Source of the DNA: JALZDI01 sp965653225
GTDB taxonomy: Bacteria > Actinomycetota > Actinomycetes > Propionibacteriales > Nocardioidaceae
NCBI GenBank assembly: GCA_965653225.1
Contig: CBFGZI010000164.1
Span: forward strand, 1-7,244
Length of the DNA stretch: 7,244 bases
Reading direction: 5' to 3'
Position 1 is the first letter of the stretch. Every line of letters begins with the position of its first letter. The notes under the pieces are model-generated. The model was not told the DNA's origin. It saw only the letters and a program-made list of their open reading frames with translations, and searched no databases. Below, in pieces: positions 1-6,032 of this stretch. The position numbers and the translations under genes are program-made.

Positions 1-1126
1 GGCCGGCGTAGTCGTCGATCCGGCCCGCCGGGCGGTGGCGGCTCATCATCGCGACCACGGCGAACGCGCCGAGGTTCACCACCGAGTAGATGAGCAGGTA
101 CGACATCGACGCCAGCACGGCCCGGTTGCCCACATCGGCGAGCACCGCCAGCGGGCACAGCATGAACCCCGCCTGCGCCACCGACGACCAGGCGAGCAGA
201 CGAACGGCGTGCTGCTGGCGCAGCGCCAGCACGTTCCCCACGGTCATCGTCAGCGCCGCGACCACGGCCAGCATCGGCTGCCACTCCGTGGAGAAGGCGC
301 CGAAGGCGCGGTCGAGCACCAGCAGCAGCCCGACCAGACCGGCAGCCTTGGAGACCACCGAAAGGTACGCCGCCACCGGCACCGGCGAGCCGACGTAGAC
401 ATCGGGCACCCACGCGTGGAACGGGACCGCGGCGACCTTGAACGCGAGCCCGACCAGGGTGAGCACGGCGCCTGCGGCCGCGACCGGCGTCGCGACGACA
501 CCGGCCTGCAGCGCGGCGTCGATCCGGGAGAAGTGCATCGCGCCGGTGGCGCCATAGACGAACGAGACGCCCAGCAAGGTGAACGCGGTCGCGACCACCG
601 AGACCAGGAAGAACTTCAGTGCGGCCTCGGCCGAGCGCCGGTCGCCGCGCTTGAGTCCCGCCATCGCGAAGGCCGGCAGCGACACCACCTCGAGCGCGAT
701 GACCAGAGTGACCAGGTCGCGCGCGGCCACCAGCGTCATGGCGCCCGACGCCGACGACAGCAGCAGGAAGAGGTGCTCCGCGAGTGGCACCCGGACGTCG
801 ATCGCCGTACGCGCCGACAGCAGGACAACAATCGTCGTACCGACGAGAACTACGAGCCAGCCGCCGATGGTGAGGGTGTCGACGGCGTACGAACAGGCGG
901 GCGGTGCCCCCGGCTGCTCGGGCAGGCAGAACACCGAGCGGGTCTCCCCCGCGAGCACCGCTGCCGGCCAGGCCGCCAGCGCCAGCCCGGCCAGGGACAG
1001 CACGGTCGGCAGCGCCACCACCGCGCGCCCGACGAACGCGTCCGCCACCAGCACCACGATCGCGGTGAGCGCGAGCACGAGCGGCGGCGCGATCGCGAGC
1101 CAGTCGACGGCCTGCACGGCACTCAT
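1..1126 (-). CDS. nuoN: NADH-quinone oxidoreductase subunit N (NuoN), N-terminal 375 residues (cut by window edge)
   Basis: NuoN is the antiporter-like pump closest to NuoK and NuoJ. Reading the minus strand from the ATG at 1124-1126 gives 375 uninterrupted codons that run off the left edge, so the C-terminal quarter or so is missing. Family motifs: Glu146 in ALEVVSLPAFAMAGLKR (144-160), followed by RRSAEAALKFFLVS (163-176); Lys230 and His237 in LAFKVAAVPFHAWVPDVYVG (227-246); Lys260 in SVVSKAAGL (257-265); and VRLLAWSSVAQAGFML (308-323). The standard family has VPFHxWxPDVYxGxP, matched here. The loop between the second and third hydrophobic segments holds Cys67 and Cys78 in a Pro-rich stretch (FCLPEQPGAPPACSY). 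The sequence ends at RIDDYAG, a point where NuoN and NuoM proteins normally have a short loop before the last helices. It is the last nuo gene in the standard order. Confidence 0.96.
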   Translation of the reverse strand, partial: MSAVQAVDWLAIAPPLVLALTAIVVLVADAFVGRAVVALPTVLSLAGLALAAWPAAVLAGETRSVFCLPEQPGAPPACSYAVDTLTIGGWLVVLVGTTIVVLLSARTAIDVRVPLAEHLFLLLSSASGAMTLVAARDLVTLVIALEVVSLPAFAMAGLKRGDRRSAEAALKFFLVSVVATAFTLLGVSFVYGATGAMHFSRIDAALQAGVVATPVAAAGAVLTLVGLAFKVAAVPFHAWVPDVYVGSPVPVAAYLSVVSKAAGLVGLLLVLDRAFGAFSTEWQPMLAVVAALTMTVGNVLALRQQHAVRLLAWSSVAQAGFMLCPLAVLADVGNRAVLASMSYLLIYSVVNLGAFAVVAMMSRHRPAGRIDDYAG

Positions 1127-2658
1127 CCCGAACTCCCGAGGAGCACGCGGACGGCGGGGTCGACGACGTCGAGCACCAAGCCGGGCGACAGCCCGATCAT
1201 CACGGTGAGGGCCGCCAGCGGCAACCAGACGCCGATCTCCTGCACGGTCGCGTCGAGCGAGGCCGGCCGCCAGGACTCGGCGCGTGCGGGCGCGGGTGCG
1301 TCCGGACCGCCCTGGCCCACCATGCGAAGCACCCGCACGAAGTAGACCGCGGTGAGCACGGCACCGAGCCCGCCGAGCGCCATGCACACGAGGAACACCG
1401 GCCGCGGGAGTCCGGCCGCCGGGTCGAACGCGCCGAGCAGCGTGAGCATCTCGCCCCAGAAGCCGGCCAGCCCCGGCAGCCCGAGACTCGCCATCGCCGC
1501 CAGCGCGAGGATCCCGCCGAGCCGCGGCGAGCGGCCGTAGAGGCCGCGACCCAGGCCCACCAGGTCGGAGGTGTCGTGCCGGTCCTTGAGCGCGCCGACG
1601 AGGAAGAACAGCAGCCCGGTGATGAGCCCGTGCGCGATGTTGGCGACCAGCGCGCCGTTGACACCGACCGGCCGCAGGGTGGCGATACCGAGCAGCACGA
1701 AGCCCATGTGGCCGACGCTGGAGTAGGCGACCAGCCGCTTCAGGTCGGTCTGCGCCAGACATGCCAGCGACCCGTACACGATGCCGATGGCGGCCAGCAC
1801 GGCGAGGTACGGCGCCACCTGACGGGCTCCCTCGGGCACGATGGGCAGCCACACGCGGACGAAGCCGTACGTGCCCATCTTCAGCAGCACCCCGGCCAGC
1901 AGCACCGACCCGATGGTCGGTGCCTTGGCGTGGGCGTCGGGCAGCCAGATGTGCAGCGGCCACAGCGGCGACTTCACCGCGAGCCCGAGCCCGATGGCCA
2001 GCGCCGCAACCAGCTGGGTGGTCGCCGACATCCCGGCGCCCCGACCCTGTGCGAGCGCGACGATGTCGAACGTGCCGGTGTGCGCGTACACCAGCAGGAA
2101 CCCGGCCAGCATCACCGCCGAGCCGATGACGGTCATCAGCAGGAAGACGGTGGCTGCCCTCCGTCGTCCGCGGGCGTCGTGCGGGTCGCCCCAGTCGGCG
2201 ATGACGAACCACATCGGCACGAGCACGAGCTCGAAGAACACGAAGAACAGCACCAGGTCGAGCGCGAGGAAGGTTCCGAGGACGCCGGTCTCCAGCAGCA
2301 GCACGACGGCCACCAGCATTCGCACGTTCCCGTTGGACGGTCCGTTTCCGCGCAGCAGCGACACCATGCACAGCAACGTCAACAGCGCGGTCAGCACCAC
2401 CAGCGGAAGCGAGATCCCGTCGACGCCCAGGTGCCACCGGATGTCGAGGATCGGGATCCACGGCAGGTCGGTCACCAGCCGCATGCCGGCGGTGCCGACG
2501 ACCGACGGGACGGCGATGAGGGACAGCACCATGGTCACGGCAGCTACCGTCACCCCGACGATAGGTGCCTGTTGCTCCGCACGTTCACGCGGCCACACGG
2601 CGAGCAGGAGCGCACCGACGGCAGGCACCGCAACCAGCACGTCGAGAAGCCAGCTCAT
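1123..2658 (-). CDS. nuoM: NADH-quinone oxidoreductase subunit M (NuoM), antiporter-like proton pump
   Basis: NuoM is the middle antiporter-like subunit of the membrane arm and translocates protons. At 511 residues it has normal family length (E. coli 509), with about fourteen hydrophobic segments. Key residues are in place: Glu143 in FFVFFELVLVPMWFVIADWG (138-157), Lys229 in LAVKSPLWPLHIWLPDAHAK (226-245), Lys260 in LLKMGTYGF (258-266) and Glu403 in GFWGEM (399-404). The TDLKRLVAYSSVGHMGFV motif (304-321) is the typical NuoM signature of the second half-channel bundle. A loop at about 448-474 (GQGGPDAPAPARAESWRP) is Pro/Ala-rich and may vary between relatives. The ATG at 2656-2658 overlaps the nuoL stop by 1 nt and is preceded by GGTGGG six bases upstream, a moderate ribosome binding site. 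The stop overlaps nuoN by 4 nt (ATGA). Confidence 0.97.
   Translation of the reverse strand: MSWLLDVLVAVPAVGALLLAVWPRERAEQQAPIVGVTVAAVTMVLSLIAVPSVVGTAGMRLVTDLPWIPILDIRWHLGVDGISLPLVVLTALLTLLCMVSLLRGNGPSNGNVRMLVAVVLLLETGVLGTFLALDLVLFFVFFELVLVPMWFVIADWGDPHDARGRRRAATVFLLMTVIGSAVMLAGFLLVYAHTGTFDIVALAQGRGAGMSATTQLVAALAIGLGLAVKSPLWPLHIWLPDAHAKAPTIGSVLLAGVLLKMGTYGFVRVWLPIVPEGARQVAPYLAVLAAIGIVYGSLACLAQTDLKRLVAYSSVGHMGFVLLGIATLRPVGVNGALVANIAHGLITGLLFFLVGALKDRHDTSDLVGLGRGLYGRSPRLGGILALAAMASLGLPGLAGFWGEMLTLLGAFDPAAGLPRPVFLVCMALGGLGAVLTAVYFVRVLRMVGQGGPDAPAPARAESWRPASLDATVQEIGVWLPLAALTVMIGLSPGLVLDVVDPAVRVLLGSSG
1133..1137 (-). promoter_or_regulatory. Ribosome binding site of nuoN (GGGAG)
   Basis: GGGAG on the minus strand lies 6 nt before the ATG at 1124-1126 and inside the last codons of nuoM. 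It supports this start for nuoN together with the ATGA overlap. Confidence 0.55.
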
Positions 2659-4511
2659 CAGCTGCCCACCCCCACCGCCGCGACCACCACGGCGCCGACG
2701 AGGAGCGCGCCGACGACCACGATGGACAGGTAGACCTGCACGTTGCCGTTCTGCGCCAGCCGCAGAACCAGGCCCAGTCCGCGAGCGGTGCCGCCGCTGC
2801 CGCTGACGTACGGCTCGACGACGTCGCGGTCACCCGCCACGACAGCGCGCGCGAGCCGGTTGGTGGGCACCACGAGCATGTGGTCGTAGGCCGCGTCGAA
2901 CCCGGCCTCGCGCGCCAGCACCGTGCGTACCGGCGTCGGCAGCATTAGCGCGGGGTCCTGCCGGCCGGAGCGCCGCCACCCCCGGTAGACCAGACCGACC
3001 ACCAGCAGCACGGCCAGTGTGGAGGTCACCGCGACCGAGGGGTGCAGGAACTCGGTGTCGGGGTCGGCGGGGTCTGCCAGCACGTGCGGGGCCAGCAGGA
3101 CCAGACCGCCGAACGCGGTCACCATCGCAAGCACCAGCACCGGACCGCGCATCAGCCAGGGCGGCTCGTGCAGCGGCGCCTCGGAGCCGGCCGCGGACGG
3201 TGGCCCGATGCAGACCATCCGCCAGGCACGCAGGGCGTTCGCGGACGTGACGAGGATGGTGAGGGAGCAGCTGAAGAGCTGCAGCCAGTCGCTGCGGGAT
3301 CCGCCGTGCGTCGCCGCGTCGAGCACCACGCCGAGCACGGCGTCCTTGGAGAAGAACCCGACCACCGGCGGAAGACCGACCAGCGCGAGCAGGCCGACTC
3401 CCATGCACGCCGAGGTCACGGGCAGCCTCGACCACAGCCCGCCCATCGCCGACATCGACGTGGTCCCGGTCGCGTGCGCGACCGCGCCGGCGCACAGAAA
3501 GAGCAGCGCCTTGAACGCGCCGTGGGACATCAGGTGGAACACCCCGGCGGCGTAGCCACCGACGGCCAGCGCGCCGAACATGTAGGCGAGCTGGCTCACC
3601 GTCGACCAGGCGAACACCCGCTTCAGGTCGTCCTGGGCCAGCGCGAACAGGGCCGCCAGCAGCATGGTGACCGCCGCGATCACCGCCAGCACCGTCTGCG
3701 CGACGTCGGACACCCCGAGCACCGGCAGCAGCCGGGCCACCAGGTAGACACCGGCCGCGACCATGGTCGCGGCGTGGATCAGCGCGCTGATCGGCGTCGG
3801 GCCCGGCATGGCGTCGGGCAGCCACGTGTGCAGCGGGAACTGCGCGGACTTGCCGACGACGCCGCACAGCACGAGCAGCATCGCCACGGTCGCCTGCGTG
3901 GGGCTGAGGTCACCGGCGGCGGCCGCGTCGTTGGCCGCGGAGATGCTGAACGACTCCACCGCGAACCCGAAGGTGAAGATCCCGAACAGCAGCCCGATGT
4001 CACCGAGCCGGGTCATCACGAACGCCTTGACCGCGCCCGCGCGTGCGTCGTGGCGCTCCCAGTGGTGGCCGATCAGGAAGTACGAGCAGGCGCCCATGAC
4101 CTCCCAGCCGACCAGCAGCACGAACCAGTCGTCGGCCACGACCACCGTGGTCATGGCGGCGGTGAACAGCAGGACGAGGAACGCGTAGGTCGGGTAGCGC
4201 GGGTCGCCGCGCAGGTAGGCGACCGAGTAGACCAGCACGGCCAGCGCGACGCTGGTGGCCAGCAGCACGAGCAGCGCGGCCAGGCCGTCGACGGTGAGCG
4301 TCAGCGTGATCGGGATCGTGCCGGTCGGCAGCTGCGCGTACGTGACCGGGTCGCCGTGCGCGGCGCCCAGCTGCGGAACCGCGACCACCAGCCCGACGAC
4401 CCAGGTGAGCACGCCGGCGAGCGCCGACAGCGGCGGTGCCCAGCGCCGGTGCACGACGAGAACTGCGGCGGCGCCGGCGAGCGGTACCGCGACCGTCAAG
4501 ATCGGGCTCAC
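2658..4511 (-). CDS. nuoL: NADH-quinone oxidoreductase subunit L (NuoL), distal antiporter-like proton pump
   Basis: NuoL is the most distal of the three Mrp-antiporter-like pumps and carries the long lateral helix that runs along the membrane arm. The protein is 617 residues, close to the 613 of E. coli. Pump residues are visible: Glu137 in GWEVMGACSYFLIGHHWER (135-153), Asp171 in MTRLGD (166-171), Lys221 in KSAQFPLHTWLPDAMPGPTP (221-240), His246 in ISALIHAATMVAAG, His330 and Lys334 in FHLMSHGAFKALLF (325-338), and Lys389-Asp390 in GFFSKDAV. The C-terminal part, about residues 525-590 (AGFDAAYDHM, then VVPTNRLARAV), fits the lateral helix, and a last membrane helix at about 592-613 anchors it. 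The start is GTG at 4509-4511, supported by GGGAG and the GTGA overlap with nuoK. It overlaps nuoM by 1 nt (TGATG). No truncation or missing key residue is seen. Confidence 0.97.
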   Translation of the reverse strand: MSPILTVAVPLAGAAAVLVVHRRWAPPLSALAGVLTWVVGLVVAVPQLGAAHGDPVTYAQLPTGTIPITLTLTVDGLAALLVLLATSVALAVLVYSVAYLRGDPRYPTYAFLVLLFTAAMTTVVVADDWFVLLVGWEVMGACSYFLIGHHWERHDARAGAVKAFVMTRLGDIGLLFGIFTFGFAVESFSISAANDAAAAGDLSPTQATVAMLLVLCGVVGKSAQFPLHTWLPDAMPGPTPISALIHAATMVAAGVYLVARLLPVLGVSDVAQTVLAVIAAVTMLLAALFALAQDDLKRVFAWSTVSQLAYMFGALAVGGYAAGVFHLMSHGAFKALLFLCAGAVAHATGTTSMSAMGGLWSRLPVTSACMGVGLLALVGLPPVVGFFSKDAVLGVVLDAATHGGSRSDWLQLFSCSLTILVTSANALRAWRMVCIGPPSAAGSEAPLHEPPWLMRGPVLVLAMVTAFGGLVLLAPHVLADPADPDTEFLHPSVAVTSTLAVLLVVGLVYRGWRRSGRQDPALMLPTPVRTVLAREAGFDAAYDHMLVVPTNRLARAVVAGDRDVVEPYVSGSGGTARGLGLVLRLAQNGNVQVYLSIVVVGALLVGAVVVAAVGVGS

Positions 4512-4945
4512 CGGCCGCTCCCGGCGGCGGCGCCGGCCTGGCTGCTGGGCCCACTGCCCGGCCGTGAGACCGGCCTACCACCGGGCCGGACGCTCGGTTC
4601 GAACGTCGCCTCGGCCGCGAGCGCGGCGTCGCAGGCGTCGCTGTCGGCGAGCTCGCGCAGCCGGTCGGCGTCGATGTGCCCGTGCGAGCGGAACACGGCC
4701 AGCACGATGGCCAGGCCCAGCCCGATCTCGGCGGCGGCAACGGCGATGACGAACAGCGTGAGCACCTGCCCCGCGTGCGTCACGTCGCGCAGGTAGGCGT
4801 CGAACGCCACCAGGTTGAGGTTGACGGCGTTGAGCATCAGCTCGACGCCCATCAGGACCAGCACGGCGTTGCGCCGGGCGAGGACGGCGTACGTGCCGAT
4901 CGCGAACAGCAGCGAGGCCAGCACCAGCGGGAACAGCAGCGGCAT
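4508..4945 (-). CDS. nuoK: NADH-quinone oxidoreductase subunit K (NuoK) with a C-terminal extension
   Basis: NuoK is a three-helix membrane subunit that links the quinone region to the antiporter-like pumps through two buried glutamates. Both are present: Glu35 in LMGVELMLNAVNLNLVAF (31-48) and Glu73 in AAAEIGLGLAIVLAVF (70-85), the counterparts of the two essential glutamates of E. coli NuoK. Helices lie at about residues 3-22, 27-49 and 60-85. By the positive-inside rule (ARRN after helix 1, FRSHGH after helix 3) the C-terminus is cytoplasmic. The normal family end corresponds to HIDADRLRELAD (about residues 90-101), yet the protein runs on to residue 145 with an Ala-rich, then Gly/Pro/Ser/Arg-rich tail. 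The usual length is about 100 residues. The start at 4945 follows a good ribosome binding site and matches the family N-terminus. The stop overlaps nuoL as GTGA. Confidence 0.94.
   Translation of the reverse strand: MPLLFPLVLASLLFAIGTYAVLARRNAVLVLMGVELMLNAVNLNLVAFDAYLRDVTHAGQVLTLFVIAVAAAEIGLGLAIVLAVFRSHGHIDADRLRELADSDACDAALAAEATFEPSVRPGGRPVSRPGSGPSSQAGAAAGSGR
4518..4522 (-). promoter_or_regulatory. Ribosome binding site of nuoL (GGGAG)
   Basis: GGGAG on the minus strand lies 6 nt before a GTG at 4509-4511. It supports the non-ATG start of nuoL, which also overlaps the nuoK stop by 4 nt. It falls in the last codons of nuoK. Confidence 0.55.
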
Positions 4946-5466
4946 CAGCGGTCCCCCTTCTCCCCCGAGCCGACCGGGCGCGACAGCGCGATCGCGCCGA
5001 CCAGCGCCGCCAGCAGCAGCACGCTGAGCACCTCGAACGGCAGCACCCAGTAGCGGAAGATCGCCTCGCCGGTGCCGCTCGCCGAGCCGACCAGCGTGTG
5101 CTGCAAGGAGAGCCGGGTGGTGCCGAAGCCGGCGACCACGGTGGTGACGAGCACCGCGGCCACCGCGACCGCGACGACCGCGGCGACCACGCGGTTGCCG
5201 GTCAGCGCGTCGAGCTGCGGCCCGGTGGGCGCACGGGTGAGCATCAGCGCGAACAGCAGCAGCACCACGACCGCGCCGACGTAGATCAGCACCTGCACCC
5301 AGGCGACGAACTCCGCGGCCAGCAGCAGGTAGCAGCCGGCCAGCGCCCCGAGGGTGACGACCAGCCACAGGGCGGAGTGCACCAGCCGCGCGGTCGTGAC
5401 CACCAGCAGCGCCGAGCCGACTGCGATGGCGCCCATCAGTACGAAGAGCACCTCGACCGCGTTCAC
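4945..5466 (-). CDS. nuoJ: NADH-quinone oxidoreductase subunit J (NuoJ)
   Basis: NuoJ is a five-helix membrane subunit between NuoH and NuoK, whose third helix takes part in coupling quinone chemistry to proton movement. The protein is 173 residues with five hydrophobic segments at about residues 4-24, 29-50, 54-76, 92-113 and 141-162. The hallmark region is AEFVAWVQVLIYVGAVVVLL (51-70), containing the conserved Gly64 of the coupling helix. I chose the GTG at 5464-5466 because the standard N-terminus (NAVEVLFVLMGAI) follows directly and the codon overlaps the nuoI stop by 4 nt. The ATG 48 codons upstream would add only an Arg/Gly-rich stretch antiparallel to nothing recognisable and would lie inside nuoI. 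Many actinobacterial NuoJ proteins are longer, with a C-terminal extension; this one ends soon after helix 5, close to the E. coli length. It overlaps nuoK by 1 nt (TGATG). Confidence 0.93.
   Translation of the reverse strand: MNAVEVLFVLMGAIAVGSALLVVTTARLVHSALWLVVTLGALAGCYLLLAAEFVAWVQVLIYVGAVVVLLLFALMLTRAPTGPQLDALTGNRVVAAVVAVAVAAVLVTTVVAGFGTTRLSLQHTLVGSASGTGEAIFRYWVLPFEVLSVLLLAALVGAIALSRPVGSGEKGDR
4952..4959 (-). promoter_or_regulatory. Ribosome binding site of nuoK (AAGGGGGA)
   Basis: AAGGGGGA on the minus strand lies 6 nt before the nuoK ATG at 4943-4945, inside the last codons of nuoJ. It supports both the nuoK start and continued initiation across the 1-nt TGATG overlap. Confidence 0.6.
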
Positions 5467-6032
5467 GCCTGCGGTCCCCGTCGCTCGTCGCTGGAGCCCG
5501 TCGAGGTCGCCGTGGACGGGGCCGCCTTGTCGGCCGCGCGCTGGGCCGCGGTCACCTCCTTGGGCTCGGCGGCGTGCGGGTCGAGTCCCGGTGGCGGGGG
5601 CACGGTCCACATCCAGTCGCGCAGCCGGTCGCGCTCGTGGGTGAGGTTGCGGATGTCGACCTCGGCGTACTCGAACTCAGGCGTCCAGAACAGCGCGTCG
5701 AACGGGCAGACGTCGATGCAGATGCTGCAGTACATGCACAGCGAGAAGTCGATCGCGAACCGGTCGAGCACGTTGCGGCTGCGCTCGCGCCCGCCCTCCT
5801 CCACCGGCGGCACCGTCTCCTTGTGCGAGTCGATGTAGATGCACCAGCACGGGCACTCGCGCGCGCAGAGCATGCAGACCGTGCAGTTCTCCTCGAACAG
5901 CGCGATGACCCCGCGCGAGCGCGGCGGGAGGTCCGGCAGCGCGTCGGGGTACTGCGCGGTCGACGACCTGCGCGTCATGTTCTGCCAGGTGACCCGCAGC
6001 CCCTGCAGCAGCCCGCGGCCCCATGTACTCAT
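5463..6032 (-). CDS. nuoI: NADH-quinone oxidoreductase subunit I (NuoI), 2x[4Fe-4S] ferredoxin-type subunit
   Basis: NuoI carries clusters N6a and N6b, which relay electrons through the peripheral arm to NuoB and the quinone. The 189-residue protein has two complete CxxCxxCxxxCP motifs: Cys50, 53, 56 and 60 (CTVCMLCARECP), and Cys99, 102, 105 and 109 (CMYCSICIDVCP). Following the ferredoxin rule, each cluster should take three ligands from one motif and the fourth from the other. Extra cysteines sit at 62 and 64. The N-terminal helix region (TWQNMTRRSSTAQYPD, 15-30) is typical of the family. After the second motif, FEYAEVDIRNLTHERDRL resembles cyanobacterial and plastid NdhI more than standard NuoI. 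Residues about 150-189 form an Ala/Ser/Thr-rich, probably disordered tail. The ATG at 6030-6032 overlaps the nuoH stop by 4 nt. No strong Shine-Dalgarno is seen, so translation probably depends on coupling to nuoH. It overlaps nuoJ by 4 nt. Confidence 0.95.
   Translation of the reverse strand: MSTWGRGLLQGLRVTWQNMTRRSSTAQYPDALPDLPPRSRGVIALFEENCTVCMLCARECPCWCIYIDSHKETVPPVEEGGRERSRNVLDRFAIDFSLCMYCSICIDVCPFDALFWTPEFEYAEVDIRNLTHERDRLRDWMWTVPPPPGLDPHAAEPKEVTAAQRAADKAAPSTATSTGSSDERRGPQA
5475..5479 (-). promoter_or_regulatory. Probable ribosome binding site of nuoJ (GGGGA)
   Basis: GGGGA on the minus strand stands 8 nt before a GTG at 5464-5466. It supports the GTG start, which overlaps the nuoI stop as GTGA. 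In GC-rich DNA a G-run is weak evidence by itself; the overlap and the protein start carry most of the weight. Confidence 0.5.

Noticed and set aside
35..1345. A 436-codon open frame on the plus strand
   Set aside because: It runs antisense to nuoN and nuoM and is rich in Arg, His, Gln and Gly with no fold or motif. Antisense frames stay open by chance in DNA with such high GC at third positions, and nuoN on the other strand shows clear family motifs.
1576..2733. A 385-codon open frame on the plus strand
   Set aside because: It is antisense to nuoM and is dominated by Gln, His, Asp and Arg. The opposite strand is unmistakably nuoM.
2830..3867. A 345-codon open frame on the minus strand in another frame within nuoL
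   Set aside because: The translation is Arg/Ala/Gly-rich with no membrane segments, while the nuoL frame over the same DNA contains all expected motifs.
3042..4796. A 584-codon open frame on the plus strand
   Set aside because: Despite its length it is antisense to nuoL and nuoK, with His/Arg/Gln/Gly-rich low-complexity translation and no recognisable domain.
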